Below, in pieces: positions 37,470 to 46,949 of a stretch of 48,451 bases of DNA (position 1 is the first letter of the stretch; each line of letters opens with the position of its first letter). The position numbers and the translations under genes are program-made. The stretch is taken from NCBI GenBank assembly GCA_011125455.1, contig VKHO01000016.1, positions 1 through 48,451 of the forward strand. The letters run 5' to 3'. The notes beneath the pieces are model-generated. The model saw nothing but the letters and a program-made list of their open reading frames with translations. It was not told the DNA's origin and did not search any database. This DNA is from Chlamydiales bacterium STE3. Its GTDB lineage: Bacteria > Chlamydiota > Chlamydiia > Chlamydiales > Parachlamydiaceae.

Positions 37470-38915
37470 TTAAGGTGAGAAGTGGCCAAAAGCCTCCTCT
37501 GTAGCAGGGTCGATGGCAAAAGCTCCCGCCTTTATCGAAGTGTAGTTTGCAAATTGGGCGATTTCCTTACGGAAGGTTAAATTAACGCTTCCCACCTGGC
37601 CGTGTCGGTTTTTGGCGATGATCAATTCTGCCATTCCAGGTTTATCCATCGGATCGTAGTACTCGCGGCGCAGCAAAAAGAGGACAATATCGCTATCCTG
37701 TTCGATACTTCCGCTTTCCCTTAAATCACTCATCATCGGGCGATGTCCTTGCCTCTCCTCTACTTTACGGGAAAGCTGAGACAAGCAGAGGACCGGGATA
37801 TTTAACTCTCGAGCTAAGTTTTTTAGCATTCGCGAAATTTCCGAAATTTCTCCTTGGCGATTTTCTGCCGAGCGAAAGTTACCAGACCCTGAAATGAGCT
37901 GGAGATAATCGATCATAAGAAACCCGATACCATAGGTCTCTTTCATTCTTCTAGCTCGTGCCCGAAGATCTGTGATTTTCAAACCCGGTTGATCGTCAAT
38001 GATGAGATTATGGCCCATCATTTGGTTGACAGCGCCGACAATCCTTTGGTATTCAAGACCATTGAGAGAACCGGTTTTGATTTTGTCAGACTCAACTTCC
38101 GCTTGAGAACAGATAATTCTGTGCACAAGCTGTTCAGCGCTCATCTCAAGAGAAAAAATGCCGACAGGAATATTGTTTTTAAAGCAGATGTTTTCAGCAA
38201 TGTTTAGGGCAAATGCGGTTTTCCCCATAGCAGGCCTTGCTGCCAAGATCATGAGGTTGGAATTATTAAACCCATTAATCATTTTGTCAAAGTCGGTAAA
38301 ATGCGTTTGCACCCCTGTAATACCAGGATCTTCAGGACCGCGTTGTTGGAAAAGCTCTTGCCTTTCTTGCAGCTCTTTTAAAAATGGCGTTTTGGATTCA
38401 GACTTTGTGCCTGTGAGGATTTCGCGCAGATGCTTCCCTGCAATAGGGTTCGCTGTCTGGCTAATTTGAAAGAAAAGCTGTTGTGCAGAATCGAGGCTTG
38501 CTAAGACATCTTTTGGCTCTTCGAGAGCGCTTTTTTCTACCTTTTGGGCAGCATCGATCATGCGCCGTAAAATGGCTTTTTGCTGAACAAGCTCGACGTA
38601 CTCTTCAATGTAAGCAGAGGTTCCTGCATACTGAGCAAGCGTTGTTACGTAAGCCGCTCCACCGACAGCCTTTAATTTTTCTTGTCGTTTCAGCTCTTCG
38701 CATATGAGGTGAACGTCAGCCGGTTTTTCTTGTTTGTAAGCAGTTTTTAGAGTTTGAAAAATGATTTTATGCTCAATAAAGTAGAAATCACTATCATCCA
38801 AGCCATCCGCTGCAATATTTAGGCTATTGATGCTTGTTAGCATGCAGCCAATGACCATCATCTCAGATTCTTTAGAGTGAGGGGCAACTTTTACTTTTTT
38901 TTGAATATCAGTCAT
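37470..38915 (-). CDS. dnaB: Replicative DNA helicase DnaB
   Basis: DnaB is the hexameric helicase that unwinds DNA at the replication fork. The 481-aa protein has the N-terminal primase-interaction domain (start to about residue 110, with SKESEMMVIGCML and VGGAAYVTTLAQY). The RecA-type motor follows: Walker A ARPAMGKTAFALNIA, FSLEMSAEQL, Walker B MIDYLQLISG, LSQLSRKVEERQGHRPMMSDLRESGSIEQDSD and the C-terminal arginine region. Length and motifs are normal for the family. The start overlaps the end of comB by 8 bases, so translation is coupled. A hairpin at 37380-37405 probably ends the operon. Confidence 0.96.
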   Translation of the reverse strand: MTDIQKKVKVAPHSKESEMMVIGCMLTSINSLNIAADGLDDSDFYFIEHKIIFQTLKTAYKQEKPADVHLICEELKRQEKLKAVGGAAYVTTLAQYAGTSAYIEEYVELVQQKAILRRMIDAAQKVEKSALEEPKDVLASLDSAQQLFFQISQTANPIAGKHLREILTGTKSESKTPFLKELQERQELFQQRGPEDPGITGVQTHFTDFDKMINGFNNSNLMILAARPAMGKTAFALNIAENICFKNNIPVGIFSLEMSAEQLVHRIICSQAEVESDKIKTGSLNGLEYQRIVGAVNQMMGHNLIIDDQPGLKITDLRARARRMKETYGIGFLMIDYLQLISGSGNFRSAENRQGEISEISRMLKNLARELNIPVLCLSQLSRKVEERQGHRPMMSDLRESGSIEQDSDIVLFLLRREYYDPMDKPGMAELIIAKNRHGQVGSVNLTFRKEIAQFANYTSIKAGAFAIDPATEEAFGHFSP

Positions 38916-39588
38916 AGCTATAAGGCCTCATCACGAATTGAGAATGTTCTTTTTTTACTTCGAGCGCAAAATTAAAACGGTTGATTTCCAGAGCAGCTTC
39001 TAGGTCGATTTTGGAGCAATTAGGGTATGATGGTCGTGTGAGTGCCAACGAGCCATGAAAAGATGTTTTTACTCGTTCAAGAAAGGGCTCCGGTGGCACA
39101 GATGAGTGAAGAAGGCAGGATTCTAGATAATCAGCGAGAGCAAAATCTTCTTCTCCATGAGTGCCAGTAATGACAAAAGTCACAGATTTTGGGTTAAGTT
39201 CGCGAATTCTTTTTACTGTCGCATTGGCAACGACAAAGCTCGATGCGAGAATATGAGCCGCTGATGAACAGTTAACAACTCCTTGCGTGCCTGAAGAGGT
39301 CCGCATCACGAGTGTTTTGCCCTTAAAATCCTGCGCGCTAGCTTCCGTGGGGGAATTGTCGTAGTGAAAACCCTCAATACGAAGCCCTGCGGCTTCACCT
39401 ATAAGTTCATAATGGGGAGAATGTTCCCTTAACAAAAAGGCTTCATCAATAGGACCTACTACAATGATTTTATCTGCCCCCTTGTGAAAGGCAAAGGCTG
39501 CTGTTGTGAAAGCCTTGATCACATCAATTACCACAACGACATCGTCAGCGAGAGAGCATTGATCGCGTCTAATCTTTTTAATTTTCAT
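38908..39588 (-). CDS. ComB-family (2-phosphosulfolactate phosphatase-like) protein
   Basis: The 226-aa product fits the ComB family. Conserved blocks are VVVIDVIKAFTTAAFAFHKGA, ELIGEAAGLRIEGFHYDNSPTEA, TLVMRTSSGTQGVVN, NATVKRI and VITGTHGEEDFALADYLE. In methanogens ComB dephosphorylates phosphosulfolactate in coenzyme M synthesis. No other coenzyme M gene is present here and the bacterial role is unknown, so I give no symbol. It overlaps the upstream Nudix gene by 4 bases and the downstream dnaB by 8. That is a very tight arrangement suggesting coupled translation. Confidence 0.82.
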   Translation of the reverse strand: MKIKKIRRDQCSLADDVVVVIDVIKAFTTAAFAFHKGADKIIVVGPIDEAFLLREHSPHYELIGEAAGLRIEGFHYDNSPTEASAQDFKGKTLVMRTSSGTQGVVNCSSAAHILASSFVVANATVKRIRELNPKSVTFVITGTHGEEDFALADYLESCLLHSSVPPEPFLERVKTSFHGSLALTRPSYPNCSKIDLEAALEINRFNFALEVKKEHSQFVMRPYSYD

Positions 39589-39983
39589 AATTTTAAAAAC
39601 TTTACAGCTTGTTGCGCAAAGGGGGTCAGGCTAATAGTGGGTAACTGGAGGAATTCGACCCAATAAAAGATATCTTCAGCTTGGTAGTTGGGAAGCGCGT
39701 GCCAGCCCAAAATCGTGTAAATGAGACCAATATGGTAGAATTGGTAGCCATTAAATGTCGTTACTTGGGACATGTTAAAGAGAAGCCGTGATTGTGAAAA
39801 ACCGCTTGCTGTCTCTTCGATGAATTCTCTTTGAAGAGTTTCCTCTGGGGTTTCTCCAAACTCCAAGCCTCCGCCAGGCAAGTCCAATTGTCCTTTGTAA
39901 GGGCCTGATTTTTTAGGAACAAGCAGAAGAGCGTTATTTTTTTGACAGACGCCATATGCGCCGATGCGTGTTTTTTTATCCAT
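39585..39983 (-). CDS. Nudix hydrolase
   Basis: The 132-aa protein hydrolyses nucleoside-diphosphate-X type substrates. The Nudix box begins at Gly38 (GGGLEFGE) and continues ETLQREFIEET, matching Gx5Ex7REUXEEXGU with Ala59 in place of the last Gly. The length is that of minimal house-cleaning Nudix enzymes, such as MutT-like or dihydroneopterin-triphosphate types. The substrate cannot be told from sequence. It is the first gene of an overlapping Nudix-comB-dnaB operon. The ATG at 39983 has a weak upstream purine stretch. Confidence 0.88.
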   Translation of the reverse strand: MDKKTRIGAYGVCQKNNALLLVPKKSGPYKGQLDLPGGGLEFGETPEETLQREFIEETASGFSQSRLLFNMSQVTTFNGYQFYHIGLIYTILGWHALPNYQAEDIFYWVEFLQLPTISLTPFAQQAVKFLKL

Positions 39984-40118
39984 AGTGAATGAGGATTGTA
40001 GCGAAAAAGAGGATTTTTATAAAGGCTGAGAAAGAGATACTCCAAAACCTAACTGGTTAAAAAAAGCGTCCTATAGTCCTGGTTTAGGCAATAAGCTTTC
40101 AGTTTAAAAAAGAGTGGG

Positions 40119-41000
40119 TTATTGGGGCCCTGGAGCCCGAGGCTGCTCAAGTATATAGGCTGACACATCGAAAGCTTCTTCTTGCGATAAATGGGGTTCT
40201 TCGTAAGGCATGTTGTGATAGACGAAAGAGGCGAGAATCCCAATTTTCCCCATTCCGGCCTGTCGATTGAAGGATTCAGCTCCCCAAAGAGGAGGAATGT
40301 TTAATGCTTGGTAGCGATCAGAAATTTTCGTTCCCTCACCATTTTGTCCATGGCACGAGGCGCAGTGTATCGTGTAGACTGCTTGGCCCTTTACGGGATT
40401 AGGCTGGTGAGATGTCGTTAGTTGCGGGAGCCCTAACCAAGGGTGAGACTCGGTTTCTGGGCAGCTAGAGGAAATCCAGTTTAGATAGGATAAGATGGCC
40501 GCCATTTCTTGACTATCTAAGGGCAAAGGTTTTCCGTTGAGACTGTAGAGAAAGCAATCATTCACTCTTTGCCCAAGTTCTTCGACGCGGCCTCTTGCAG
40601 GATTAAACCTAGGGTACTTCGCGGCAACGCCGGCTAGTGAAATGCCTCCCCCAGCACCTCCTATAGTGATTCCTCCAGCAAAATGGCAATTCGTGCAATT
40701 AATGGGATGCAATGCATAGTGTGGAATAAGTTGATGAGTGTAGAGAATTAAATCATACCCTCTCTTGATTCTATCTTTAGTTTCTTCAGGAGCATCGCTT
40801 GGGTCAACAAGCTCAAAGCGCAAATTTTTTAATCCTGTCTTTTCTTTGGCTAATTTTCTTGCCATCACTTCTTTGGTCGGTGAGGACGTCGCTAAGAGCC
40901 CATAATCCAGTTGATAAAAGAAATAAATCAACATTGCAGCGACTACAGCAACCAGACAAGTCAAACTAAAATAGTGGGTCCATTGAAAGATTGTTTTCAT
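40119..41000 (-). CDS. tsdA: TsdA-type dihaem cytochrome c (thiosulfate dehydrogenase/tetrathionate reductase family)
   Basis: The 293-aa protein has one N-terminal membrane helix (about 11-28) and two haem c sites, CTNCH (102-106) and CASCH (213-217). Beyond this it shows the TsdA hallmarks. RVNDCFLYSLNGKPLP contains Cys149 at the place of the unusual cysteine haem ligand. LDSQEMAAILSYLNWI, PPLWGAESFNRQAGM, NMPYEEPHLSQEEAFDVSAYI and a PRAP end follow. TsdA converts thiosulfate to tetrathionate or the reverse in the periplasm. I start at ATG 41000 (AGGTG upstream); a GTG at 41015 has no site. It is divergent from acs. The family call is good, but the reaction direction and the electron partner are unknown. 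Confidence 0.8.
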   Translation of the reverse strand: MKTIFQWTHYFSLTCLVAVVAAMLIYFFYQLDYGLLATSSPTKEVMARKLAKEKTGLKNLRFELVDPSDAPEETKDRIKRGYDLILYTHQLIPHYALHPINCTNCHFAGGITIGGAGGGISLAGVAAKYPRFNPARGRVEELGQRVNDCFLYSLNGKPLPLDSQEMAAILSYLNWISSSCPETESHPWLGLPQLTTSHQPNPVKGQAVYTIHCASCHGQNGEGTKISDRYQALNIPPLWGAESFNRQAGMGKIGILASFVYHNMPYEEPHLSQEEAFDVSAYILEQPRAPGPQ

Positions 41001-41151
41001 ATTTTTTTTATACACCTAAAAAGTGTGTTAAACAATAGCCTTTTTCAAAATCTTTTTTTACTAGATAAGTCCGCTAAGAAAAAATGGTTGCTCACCATCA
41101 CTTTTAAAACTATCCTGTTTGCAGGAATTACTTAAAACTTAAGGCAAGTGT

Positions 41152-43083
41152 ATGGATCAGGATACGAAGTCTTTATTTAATGAGAGTCAGATAATTATAC
41201 CGAGTGAAGATTTTATTACTCAGGCCAATGTGCAATCGCAAGCTCTTCACCAATCAGCTAAGGAGGATCCTGAGGCCTTTTGGGCGAAGATGGCTGAAAA
41301 ACTTTCCTGGTTTAAGCCTTGGGATAAAGTTTTAGAATGGAAACCACCTTTTGCAGAGTGGTTTATTGGGGGTAAGCTGAATGCCTGCTATAATTGCGTC
41401 GACCGCCACTTGTTAACCGATAAAAAAGAGAAGACGGCCTTAATCTGGGAAGGAGAGCCTGGTGATTGCAAAACACTTACCTATCAAGAGTTGTATGAAG
41501 AGGTATGCAAGTTTGCTAACTGCTTAAAAAAACTCGGCGTTGGTAAAGGTGACCGTGTAGCCCTTTATCTTCCTCTAATTCCTGAAGCAGTGATTGCGAT
41601 CCTCGCTATCGCTAGAATTGGTGCTATCCATACCGTTGTTTTTGGAGGTTTTTCTTCTTCTGCTCTGGAAGAGCGCATGCAGGATGCTGAAGCTAGACTC
41701 CTTATAACAGCAGATGGCGGTTACAGAAGGGGCTCGATTATTCCTTTAAAAAGTATGGCAGACGTGGCTTTAAGAAAGACGCCTTTAATCGAGCATGTCG
41801 TGGTGGTGCAGAGAACATGCCAGCTGGTTACGATGCAACCGGGAAGGGATGTGTGGTATCATGAAATGATGGCAGAAGCAACTTCTGATTGTGAACCTGA
41901 GTGGATGGATGCTGAAGATCCGCTCTACATTCTTTACACTTCTGGTACGACAGGAAAACCCAAAGGAATTCTTCATACAACAGGTGGTTATCTCCTTGGT
42001 GCTCATACGACGATGGAGTGGGTCTTCGACGTTAAGCCTAAAGATGTTTATTGGTGTACGGCAGATATCGGTTGGGTGACAGGGCATACCTATGTCGTTT
42101 ATGGTCCTTTATCCAATGGAATGACCGAAGTCATTTATGAAGGCGGACCTGATTGGCCTGATCGTTCGCGCTTTTGGAGCCTGATCGAAAAATATAGCGT
42201 CACCATTTTTTACACAGCCCCGACTGCGATAAGAACATTTATGAAATGGGGGAGAGAGCTGCCACAGAAGCATAATTTAAGTAGTCTGCGTTTGTTAGGT
42301 TCTGTTGGAGAGCCCATCAATCCGGAAGCCTGGATGTGGTATTATGAAAATATTGGTCGATCGTGTTGTCCTATCGTTGATACATGGTGGCAAACGGAGA
42401 CGGGGAGCATACTGATTGCTCCTTTACCTGGAATTACACCCCTTAAACCCGGTTCTGCCACATTGCCTTTACCAGGAATTGAGGCGGTTATTTTAAATGA
42501 TCAAGGAGAGGAGGTAGATACTGGATATCTCGCCATTAAATCTCCTTGGCCCTCTATGTTACGTGGATTATATAAAGATCCGGAAAGGTATGTTCAAACT
42601 TACTGGAAAAAATGGCATGGCCAATACTACTTTGCAGGAGATGGCGCTTACAAAGATTCAGAAGGGTTTTTTTGGCTTCTTGGTAGAGTTGATGACGTCC
42701 TGAACGTTTCGGGGCATCGCATTGGGACGATGGAAATAGAAAGTGCCCTTGTCGACTACCATTTAGTTGCTGAAGCGGCGGTTGTTGGCATTGCGGATGA
42801 AATCAAGGGGGAAGCCATTATTGCCTTTGTCATTCTGAAAGAAAGAGCAGGTTGTCCAGAACTTTTGGAGACGGCTTTAACAGAACATGTTATCAATAAA
42901 ATTGGATCGCTTGCTCGTCCTAAGAAAATTTATTTTACTCGAGACCTCCCTAAAACGCGCAGTGGCAAAATTATGCGTAGGCTTTTGCGCGACATCGGAG
43001 AAGGACGAGTTCTTGGCGACATTACGACTTTAGCAGATATTAGCATTATTGAGGATTTGAAGCAGCAATATGAAGAGGATTAA
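41152..43083 (+). CDS. acs: Acetyl-coenzyme A synthetase
   Basis: Activates acetate to acetyl-CoA via acetyl-AMP in the cytosol. The 643-aa protein has the normal length and the adenylate-forming signatures: [11 protein letters not shown] (P-loop-like), [31 protein letters not shown] (A5), [26 protein letters not shown] and the C-terminal catalytic [10 protein letters not shown]. Lys606 in that motif is the acetylation-regulated lysine in relatives. AAGG lies 9 bases before the ATG. Its last 38 bases overlap the convergent unknown gene. With putA it indicates ability to use acetate and proline as carbon sources. Confidence 0.96.
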   Translation: MDQDTKSLFNESQIIIPSEDFITQANVQSQALHQSAKEDPEAFWAKMAEKLSWFKPWDKVLEWKPPFAEWFIGGKLNACYNCVDRHLLTDKKEKTALIWEGEPGDCKTLTYQELYEEVCKFANCLKKLGVGKGDRVALYLPLIPEAVIAILAIARIGAIHTVVFGGFSSSALEERMQDAEARLLITADGGYRRGSIIPLKSMADVALRKTPLIEHVVVVQRTCQLVTMQPGRDVWYHEMMAEATSDCEPEWMDAEDPLYILYTSGTTGKPKGILHTTGGYLLGAHTTMEWVFDVKPKDVYWCTADIGWVTGHTYVVYGPLSNGMTEVIYEGGPDWPDRSRFWSLIEKYSVTIFYTAPTAIRTFMKWGRELPQKHNLSSLRLLGSVGEPINPEAWMWYYENIGRSCCPIVDTWWQTETGSILIAPLPGITPLKPGSATLPLPGIEAVILNDQGEEVDTGYLAIKSPWPSMLRGLYKDPERYVQTYWKKWHGQYYFAGDGAYKDSEGFFWLLGRVDDVLNVSGHRIGTMEIESALVDYHLVAEAAVVGIADEIKGEAIIAFVILKERAGCPELLETALTEHVINKIGSLARPKKIYFTRDLPKTRSGKIMRRLLRDIGEGRVLGDITTLADISIIEDLKQQYEED

Positions 43084-44173
43084 TTTTTATAAAGACACGT
43101 GTCTCCTCGATAATTCTTACGGATTTTAAGAAAGCCTGATAATTTTCATCTTGAGTTTTGCTGATTCGGACATTATCAATGATGCGTGTAAATAAATTAT
43201 TGAGGTCCTCCTCCGCTTTTATATCTCCAGCGTTCGCTTTCTCTGCAATTTTTTTTACAAGGAGATGGAGGGTAGGCTTGCATCTTTTGCCAATATAATC
43301 ATCTTCTAATGCGCTCATTAAGTTACGGTGCAATTTCTTTATGAGAGTTAAAGGAGTATCGCGCAAAGCGGTAATTGCTTCACGATAAGCTTCAGGATCT
43401 TGATTAAAAGTTGCTTGCGCTGCAACAAAATTATTAAGTGCTGCGGGTTGAAAACCCCACTTTTCCTCGTACCAAGATCGTCCAGTGTCTAGCTCCGCTG
43501 TCAGGATTTTAAGTTTGCGCATGCGTATGGAGGAGTTGCCATGTTTTGCATCGTCGTATAAAAAAACACTCTTAACGGGTAAAATTTTTTCAATAAGGAG
43601 AGAATAAAGCGTTGCAAGATCATTGCCAGAAATTTTATGGCCGCGCTGTACCCAGGCAATTTCTCCATTTGTCCCTAATGGAGAAGCGTAAAATTTTAAA
43701 AGGCGAAGGTCACCATTATTTTCAGGGTGTTTTTCATCTTCGATATACTCGAAAAGGCGTGTCACAAAGTAAGTTTGATTTTTTTGAGGGAAGATAGATT
43801 CTCGTAGATTTTCTTCTTTAAAAATGCTGGATTTGAAAGGTCGTTCTTGTAGCGTTAGTTTTAAATGGACATCTCGTTCTTCATAGTCAATGTATAGATC
43901 ACATTCTTTGGCTTTCAAACTCATGCGTTCCCGCAGTTTCTGAATGCGCTCAAGAAAGCTCAATGCATTCTTTTCAAGAGAGTTTGCAAATTCTCGAAAT
44001 TCGGAAAAGCTTTCAAGGTTGGTTTGTTCTGCCTCAAAAGTGTCGCTCGAGGATTCCCCTTCCACGTTTTCTTCATAAAGACGTTGTCTCTTGCCCTCAT
44101 TGGTAACAAGGGCTTTCTCCTGCCGGGCTCTTTTCGCAGCAAGGGATGGATCAAATAAAGTGAAATTAACCAT
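43046..44173 (-). CDS. Hypothetical protein with bipartite NLS-like motif, possible GNAT-like core
   Basis: The 375-aa protein is not recognised. It has no signal peptide. Near the N-terminus the basic clusters KR (14-15) and KRQR (28-31) are 12 residues apart, the classical bipartite nuclear-localisation spacing. An acidic, Ser/Glu-rich stretch follows ([15 protein letters not shown]). The centre, about 175-240, contains [21 protein letters not shown] and [13 protein letters not shown], reminiscent of an acetyltransferase fold end. That resemblance is weak and I give it low weight. The C-terminus is helical. The 3' end overlaps acs by 38 bases. An effector role is plausible but unproven. Confidence 0.55.
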   Translation of the reverse strand: MVNFTLFDPSLAAKRARQEKALVTNEGKRQRLYEENVEGESSSDTFEAEQTNLESFSEFREFANSLEKNALSFLERIQKLRERMSLKAKECDLYIDYEERDVHLKLTLQERPFKSSIFKEENLRESIFPQKNQTYFVTRLFEYIEDEKHPENNGDLRLLKFYASPLGTNGEIAWVQRGHKISGNDLATLYSLLIEKILPVKSVFLYDDAKHGNSSIRMRKLKILTAELDTGRSWYEEKWGFQPAALNNFVAAQATFNQDPEAYREAITALRDTPLTLIKKLHRNLMSALEDDYIGKRCKPTLHLLVKKIAEKANAGDIKAEEDLNNLFTRIIDNVRISKTQDENYQAFLKSVRIIEETRVFIKINPLHIAASNPQ

Positions 44174-44235
44174 ATACTAATTTGTTTAAAATTTGTTTAG
44201 TATAATTAGTATGGCATAAGTTTGTTAATATATTA

Positions 44236-45186
44236 TTAATAAACTAATTGAGAGCCTCCCGGGGGAAGTATTAAAAATCGATTTTCCTTTTTATGCGTGT
44301 CAATGATTGTTTGCGGCTTATCGATTGCTTCATCAGAAAGAGGGAAGGTACTGTGGTGGATAGCAATGGAGGTTTCTGCGTGGAGATCTTGGTGTGCTTG
44401 TAGAGCATCTAAAGGTGATAAATGGTTAAATTTCATGAACCAACGGGGTTCAAACGCTCCAATGGGGAGTAATGCTAATTTAATAAAGGGAAACCGCTCT
44501 CCTATTTCTTGAAAGTGAGGGCCGTAGCCACTATCCCCTGCAAAAAAAAGACTTTTACCTTGTAAGCTAATTACAAAGCTTCCAAAGAGGGTGTCATTGC
44601 GATCCCAAAGCCAGCGGGCAGAAAAATGCTTTGCCGGTGTAAAACTAATGCTCAGCGGTCCCACCTTGTGGTTTTGCCACCAGTCGAGTTCTTCAACAAG
44701 AGTAAGATGATGTTTTTTTAATAATTTGCTGTTACCAAGACCTGTAAGAATTAAGGGGTGGTGTTGTTCGTTGAGCCTTTTCAAAGTGGGGAGGTCAAGA
44801 TGATCATAATGGTTATGACTGAGAAGAACTAAATGAATTGGGGGAAGATCCTCAAAGGCAACCCCTGGTTTGTGCACTCTTTTAGGACCTATCCAAGCAA
44901 AGGGGCTAGCTCGATCGGACCAGATAGGGTCTGTGAGGATATTCATTTCCTCCCATTGAATTAAAACGGAAGAATGGTTAATAAGCGTGACCAAGAGCTC
45001 TTGATGCGCTTGAGGTGGGACTGTAGGCGTAACAGGATACTGTTTGGGCCATTTTGCAGGAGATCTTGTTGAAATCCATTTGATAAAATGGCGAAAAGAG
45101 GGTTGGTTACTACCAGGGTAAAAAAACTTTTTGCCATCAAAATGGTCGGAGCAAGGGCCTTGATAAGAGCGATTTTTTTTAAACAT
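44236..45186 (-). CDS. Metallo-beta-lactamase-fold hydrolase, NAPE-PLD-like
   Basis: About 316 aa with the binuclear metal motif SHNHYDHLD and a downstream GDSGYG and GAFEPRWFMKFNHLSP. This matches the family of N-acyl-phosphatidylethanolamine-hydrolysing phospholipase D and bacterial relatives. The conserved N-terminal SDHFDGKKFFYPG is also typical. The chosen ATG at 45186 has AAGGA four bases upstream. An ATG 11 codons earlier (45219) is possible but lacks a site. No signal peptide is seen, so the enzyme is probably cytosolic or peripheral. Substrate class (lipid, phosphodiester) is inferred from the family only. It is divergent from tspO. Confidence 0.78.
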   Translation of the reverse strand: MFKKNRSYQGPCSDHFDGKKFFYPGSNQPSFRHFIKWISTRSPAKWPKQYPVTPTVPPQAHQELLVTLINHSSVLIQWEEMNILTDPIWSDRASPFAWIGPKRVHKPGVAFEDLPPIHLVLLSHNHYDHLDLPTLKRLNEQHHPLILTGLGNSKLLKKHHLTLVEELDWWQNHKVGPLSISFTPAKHFSARWLWDRNDTLFGSFVISLQGKSLFFAGDSGYGPHFQEIGERFPFIKLALLPIGAFEPRWFMKFNHLSPLDALQAHQDLHAETSIAIHHSTFPLSDEAIDKPQTIIDTHKKENRFLILPPGGSQLVY

Positions 45187-45255
45187 AGTTTCCTTAATGT
45201 AGCTTTTATTCTTGGACATTTGTAATTTTAAATAAATGCTAGAAGGGGTTTCTCC

Positions 45256-45735
45256 ATGAAAAAAAGTGTGGGTTTAGCTTGCTTTATTTTGTTGTGCTTA
45301 GGAATTGGAATGGCAGGTGGTTTATTTACAGAGACCTCTGTGAATACGTGGTACCCCACTTTGATCAAACCCAGCTGGAATCCTCCTAAATGGGTTTTCG
45401 CACCAGTATGGACGGTGCTCTATATTTTGATGGGTATATCTCTATGGTTGATATGGCTTAAAAAAGCCTCCCCCAATCATCAACTCGCTTATGCGCTTTT
45501 TGGCTTACAACTTGGACTTAATTTTCTATGGTCTATTTTATTTTTTTATAAACAAAGCCCTATGCTAGCTCTCATCGATCTTTCCTTACTATGGACGGTA
45601 GTTACAGTCATGCTTTTGATTTTTGCGAGAATTAGTTCGTTAGCTGCATTGCTACAAATCCCTTATTTAGCTTGGCTGACCTACGCTTGGAGTCTGAACT
45701 GCGCTATCTTCTTTCTTAACTCGAGGGCTTCTTAA
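45256..45735 (+). CDS. tspO: TspO/MBR (tryptophan-rich sensory) family membrane protein
   Basis: The 159-aa protein has five hydrophobic segments and the TspO signatures TWYPTLIKPSWNPPKWVFAPVWTVLY, split in the middle by the conserved NPP turn. LQLGLNFLWSILFF and LTYAWSLNCAIFFLN correspond to the later helices. TspO binds porphyrins and cholesterol-like ligands and is linked to stress signalling. The native ligand here is unknown. The start is MKKSVGLACF, with GGGGTTTCTCC rather than a canonical site in front. The last 69 bases overlap the 3' end of the convergent gene. Confidence 0.88.
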   Translation: MKKSVGLACFILLCLGIGMAGGLFTETSVNTWYPTLIKPSWNPPKWVFAPVWTVLYILMGISLWLIWLKKASPNHQLAYALFGLQLGLNFLWSILFFYKQSPMLALIDLSLLWTVVTVMLLIFARISSLAALLQIPYLAWLTYAWSLNCAIFFLNSRAS

Positions 45736-46875
45736 GCTGTAGAGGATAAGCTTTGCTCTTTGGTAAGTGCGGAGACTAATACTTGGAAATTTTGCATAAG
45801 CTCTCAGATGTTGATGAAGACCTTCTAGCAAGGCTTCTTTCTCAGAAAACTCATAAAAACCTGTAAATCTAGGGTGGTATGGGTCGTAAAAGCGGTAATT
45901 TTTTTCTTTCCTGGAATATTGGATAAAAAGAGTGTGCGTTGGTTTGCTTCCTTCGAGCCGGATGATTCCTGCAAAGTCCTTATTTGGATTTTTTTCCTTT
46001 AATTGAGTAAGGTAATCATCAAAATGAGGCTTAAATAAAGAGAAATCGAGGAGCCTAGATTTATTAAAATGGCAGGAAGGCTGTTTTCTTGACCCTTGTA
46101 TAGCGTATGCCTCTTGGGTAGGACCTTTTAAGTGCTGATACAAAGATTCAATTTCAATACCTTGAATGTCTTTAAGTTCAGCACCTCTTTTATGGGCTGA
46201 AGCAATATTTTCTTGAATAATAGAATGGAAATCAGCGCTAATGATTTCTAAAATTTGTTTTCTAAAGATTTTTTTTACGGAAAGTTTGTCTAAAAGCTCT
46301 TTGGCTGTTGCAGAGGGATGTGCTTGGACAAGCTGTATTAAGGCTTGACATTCTCCGAAGCTAACGTTTCTTTGGAAACGGCGCCAAAGAAAGTTATTAC
46401 ATTTCTTGTAGCCTTTTAATGCTAACCATTGCTTAAACCACTTCTTCTCTTCAAAGGTTTTTAGCGTATCATTAAAGATCTTTTCATTTTTTTGGTTTAA
46501 CCACGTGTCAAGAGGAAGGGCTTTTTCCTTCAGATGCTTGTTAGCAGGGTATCCGTATTTGATGATTACGGCCATCACCCCTTTTGCTCCAAAATAAGAG
46601 ATTCCGGCGAGCAGCCCTCCTGCAGCAACGGAAATACAGAGCGGAACGATTCCAAAACCCATCCCGCTTAAAGCACCAAAAAGTGCGCCTGCAAAGATAA
46701 TCCCGCTGGCTTTGAAAATCTCTACAGCCACGTAGATAACTTTTTTAGCGGTTGCCTCACCTTGCGGAGTGGAAAGTTTGTTTCTAAGGCAAGGGATCTT
46801 TTTTAAGCCTTTTAATGCTATGGGAGAAATGCTATGATATATTCCTCCCGATGTGGCGGGAACGTTAATAGTCAT
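45667..46875 (-). CDS. Putative Inc-like membrane effector with YopT/C58-type peptidase region
   Basis: The 402-aa protein has no signal peptide. A long hydrophobic block at about 45-104 divides into two lobes (IYVAVEIFKASGIIFAGALF... and ...IVPLCISVAAGGLLAGISYF), the bilobed pattern of chlamydial Inc proteins. The remainder is soluble. A triad in order and spacing like YopT-family (C58) cysteine peptidases can be proposed: Cys176 in SFGECQALIQ, His314 in KPTHTLFIQY and Asp331 in YRFYDPYHP. The His-Asp distance is 17 residues versus 16 in YopT as I recall it. The predicted gene starts at ATG 46875 without a clear ribosome-binding site. It overlaps tspO at its 3' end. The Inc and peptidase calls are both inferences. 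Confidence 0.6.
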   Translation of the reverse strand: MTINVPATSGGIYHSISPIALKGLKKIPCLRNKLSTPQGEATAKKVIYVAVEIFKASGIIFAGALFGALSGMGFGIVPLCISVAAGGLLAGISYFGAKGVMAVIIKYGYPANKHLKEKALPLDTWLNQKNEKIFNDTLKTFEEKKWFKQWLALKGYKKCNNFLWRRFQRNVSFGECQALIQLVQAHPSATAKELLDKLSVKKIFRKQILEIISADFHSIIQENIASAHKRGAELKDIQGIEIESLYQHLKGPTQEAYAIQGSRKQPSCHFNKSRLLDFSLFKPHFDDYLTQLKEKNPNKDFAGIIRLEGSKPTHTLFIQYSRKEKNYRFYDPYHPRFTGFYEFSEKEALLEGLHQHLRAYAKFPSISLRTYQRAKLILYSLRSPRVKKEDSAVQTPSVGQPS

Positions 46876-46949
46876 GGATTGTATTAAAAAAAGATCTTTT
46901 TTTTATAATTAGGGTAATCATTTACATTTAAACTAGTATATTCTCACAC

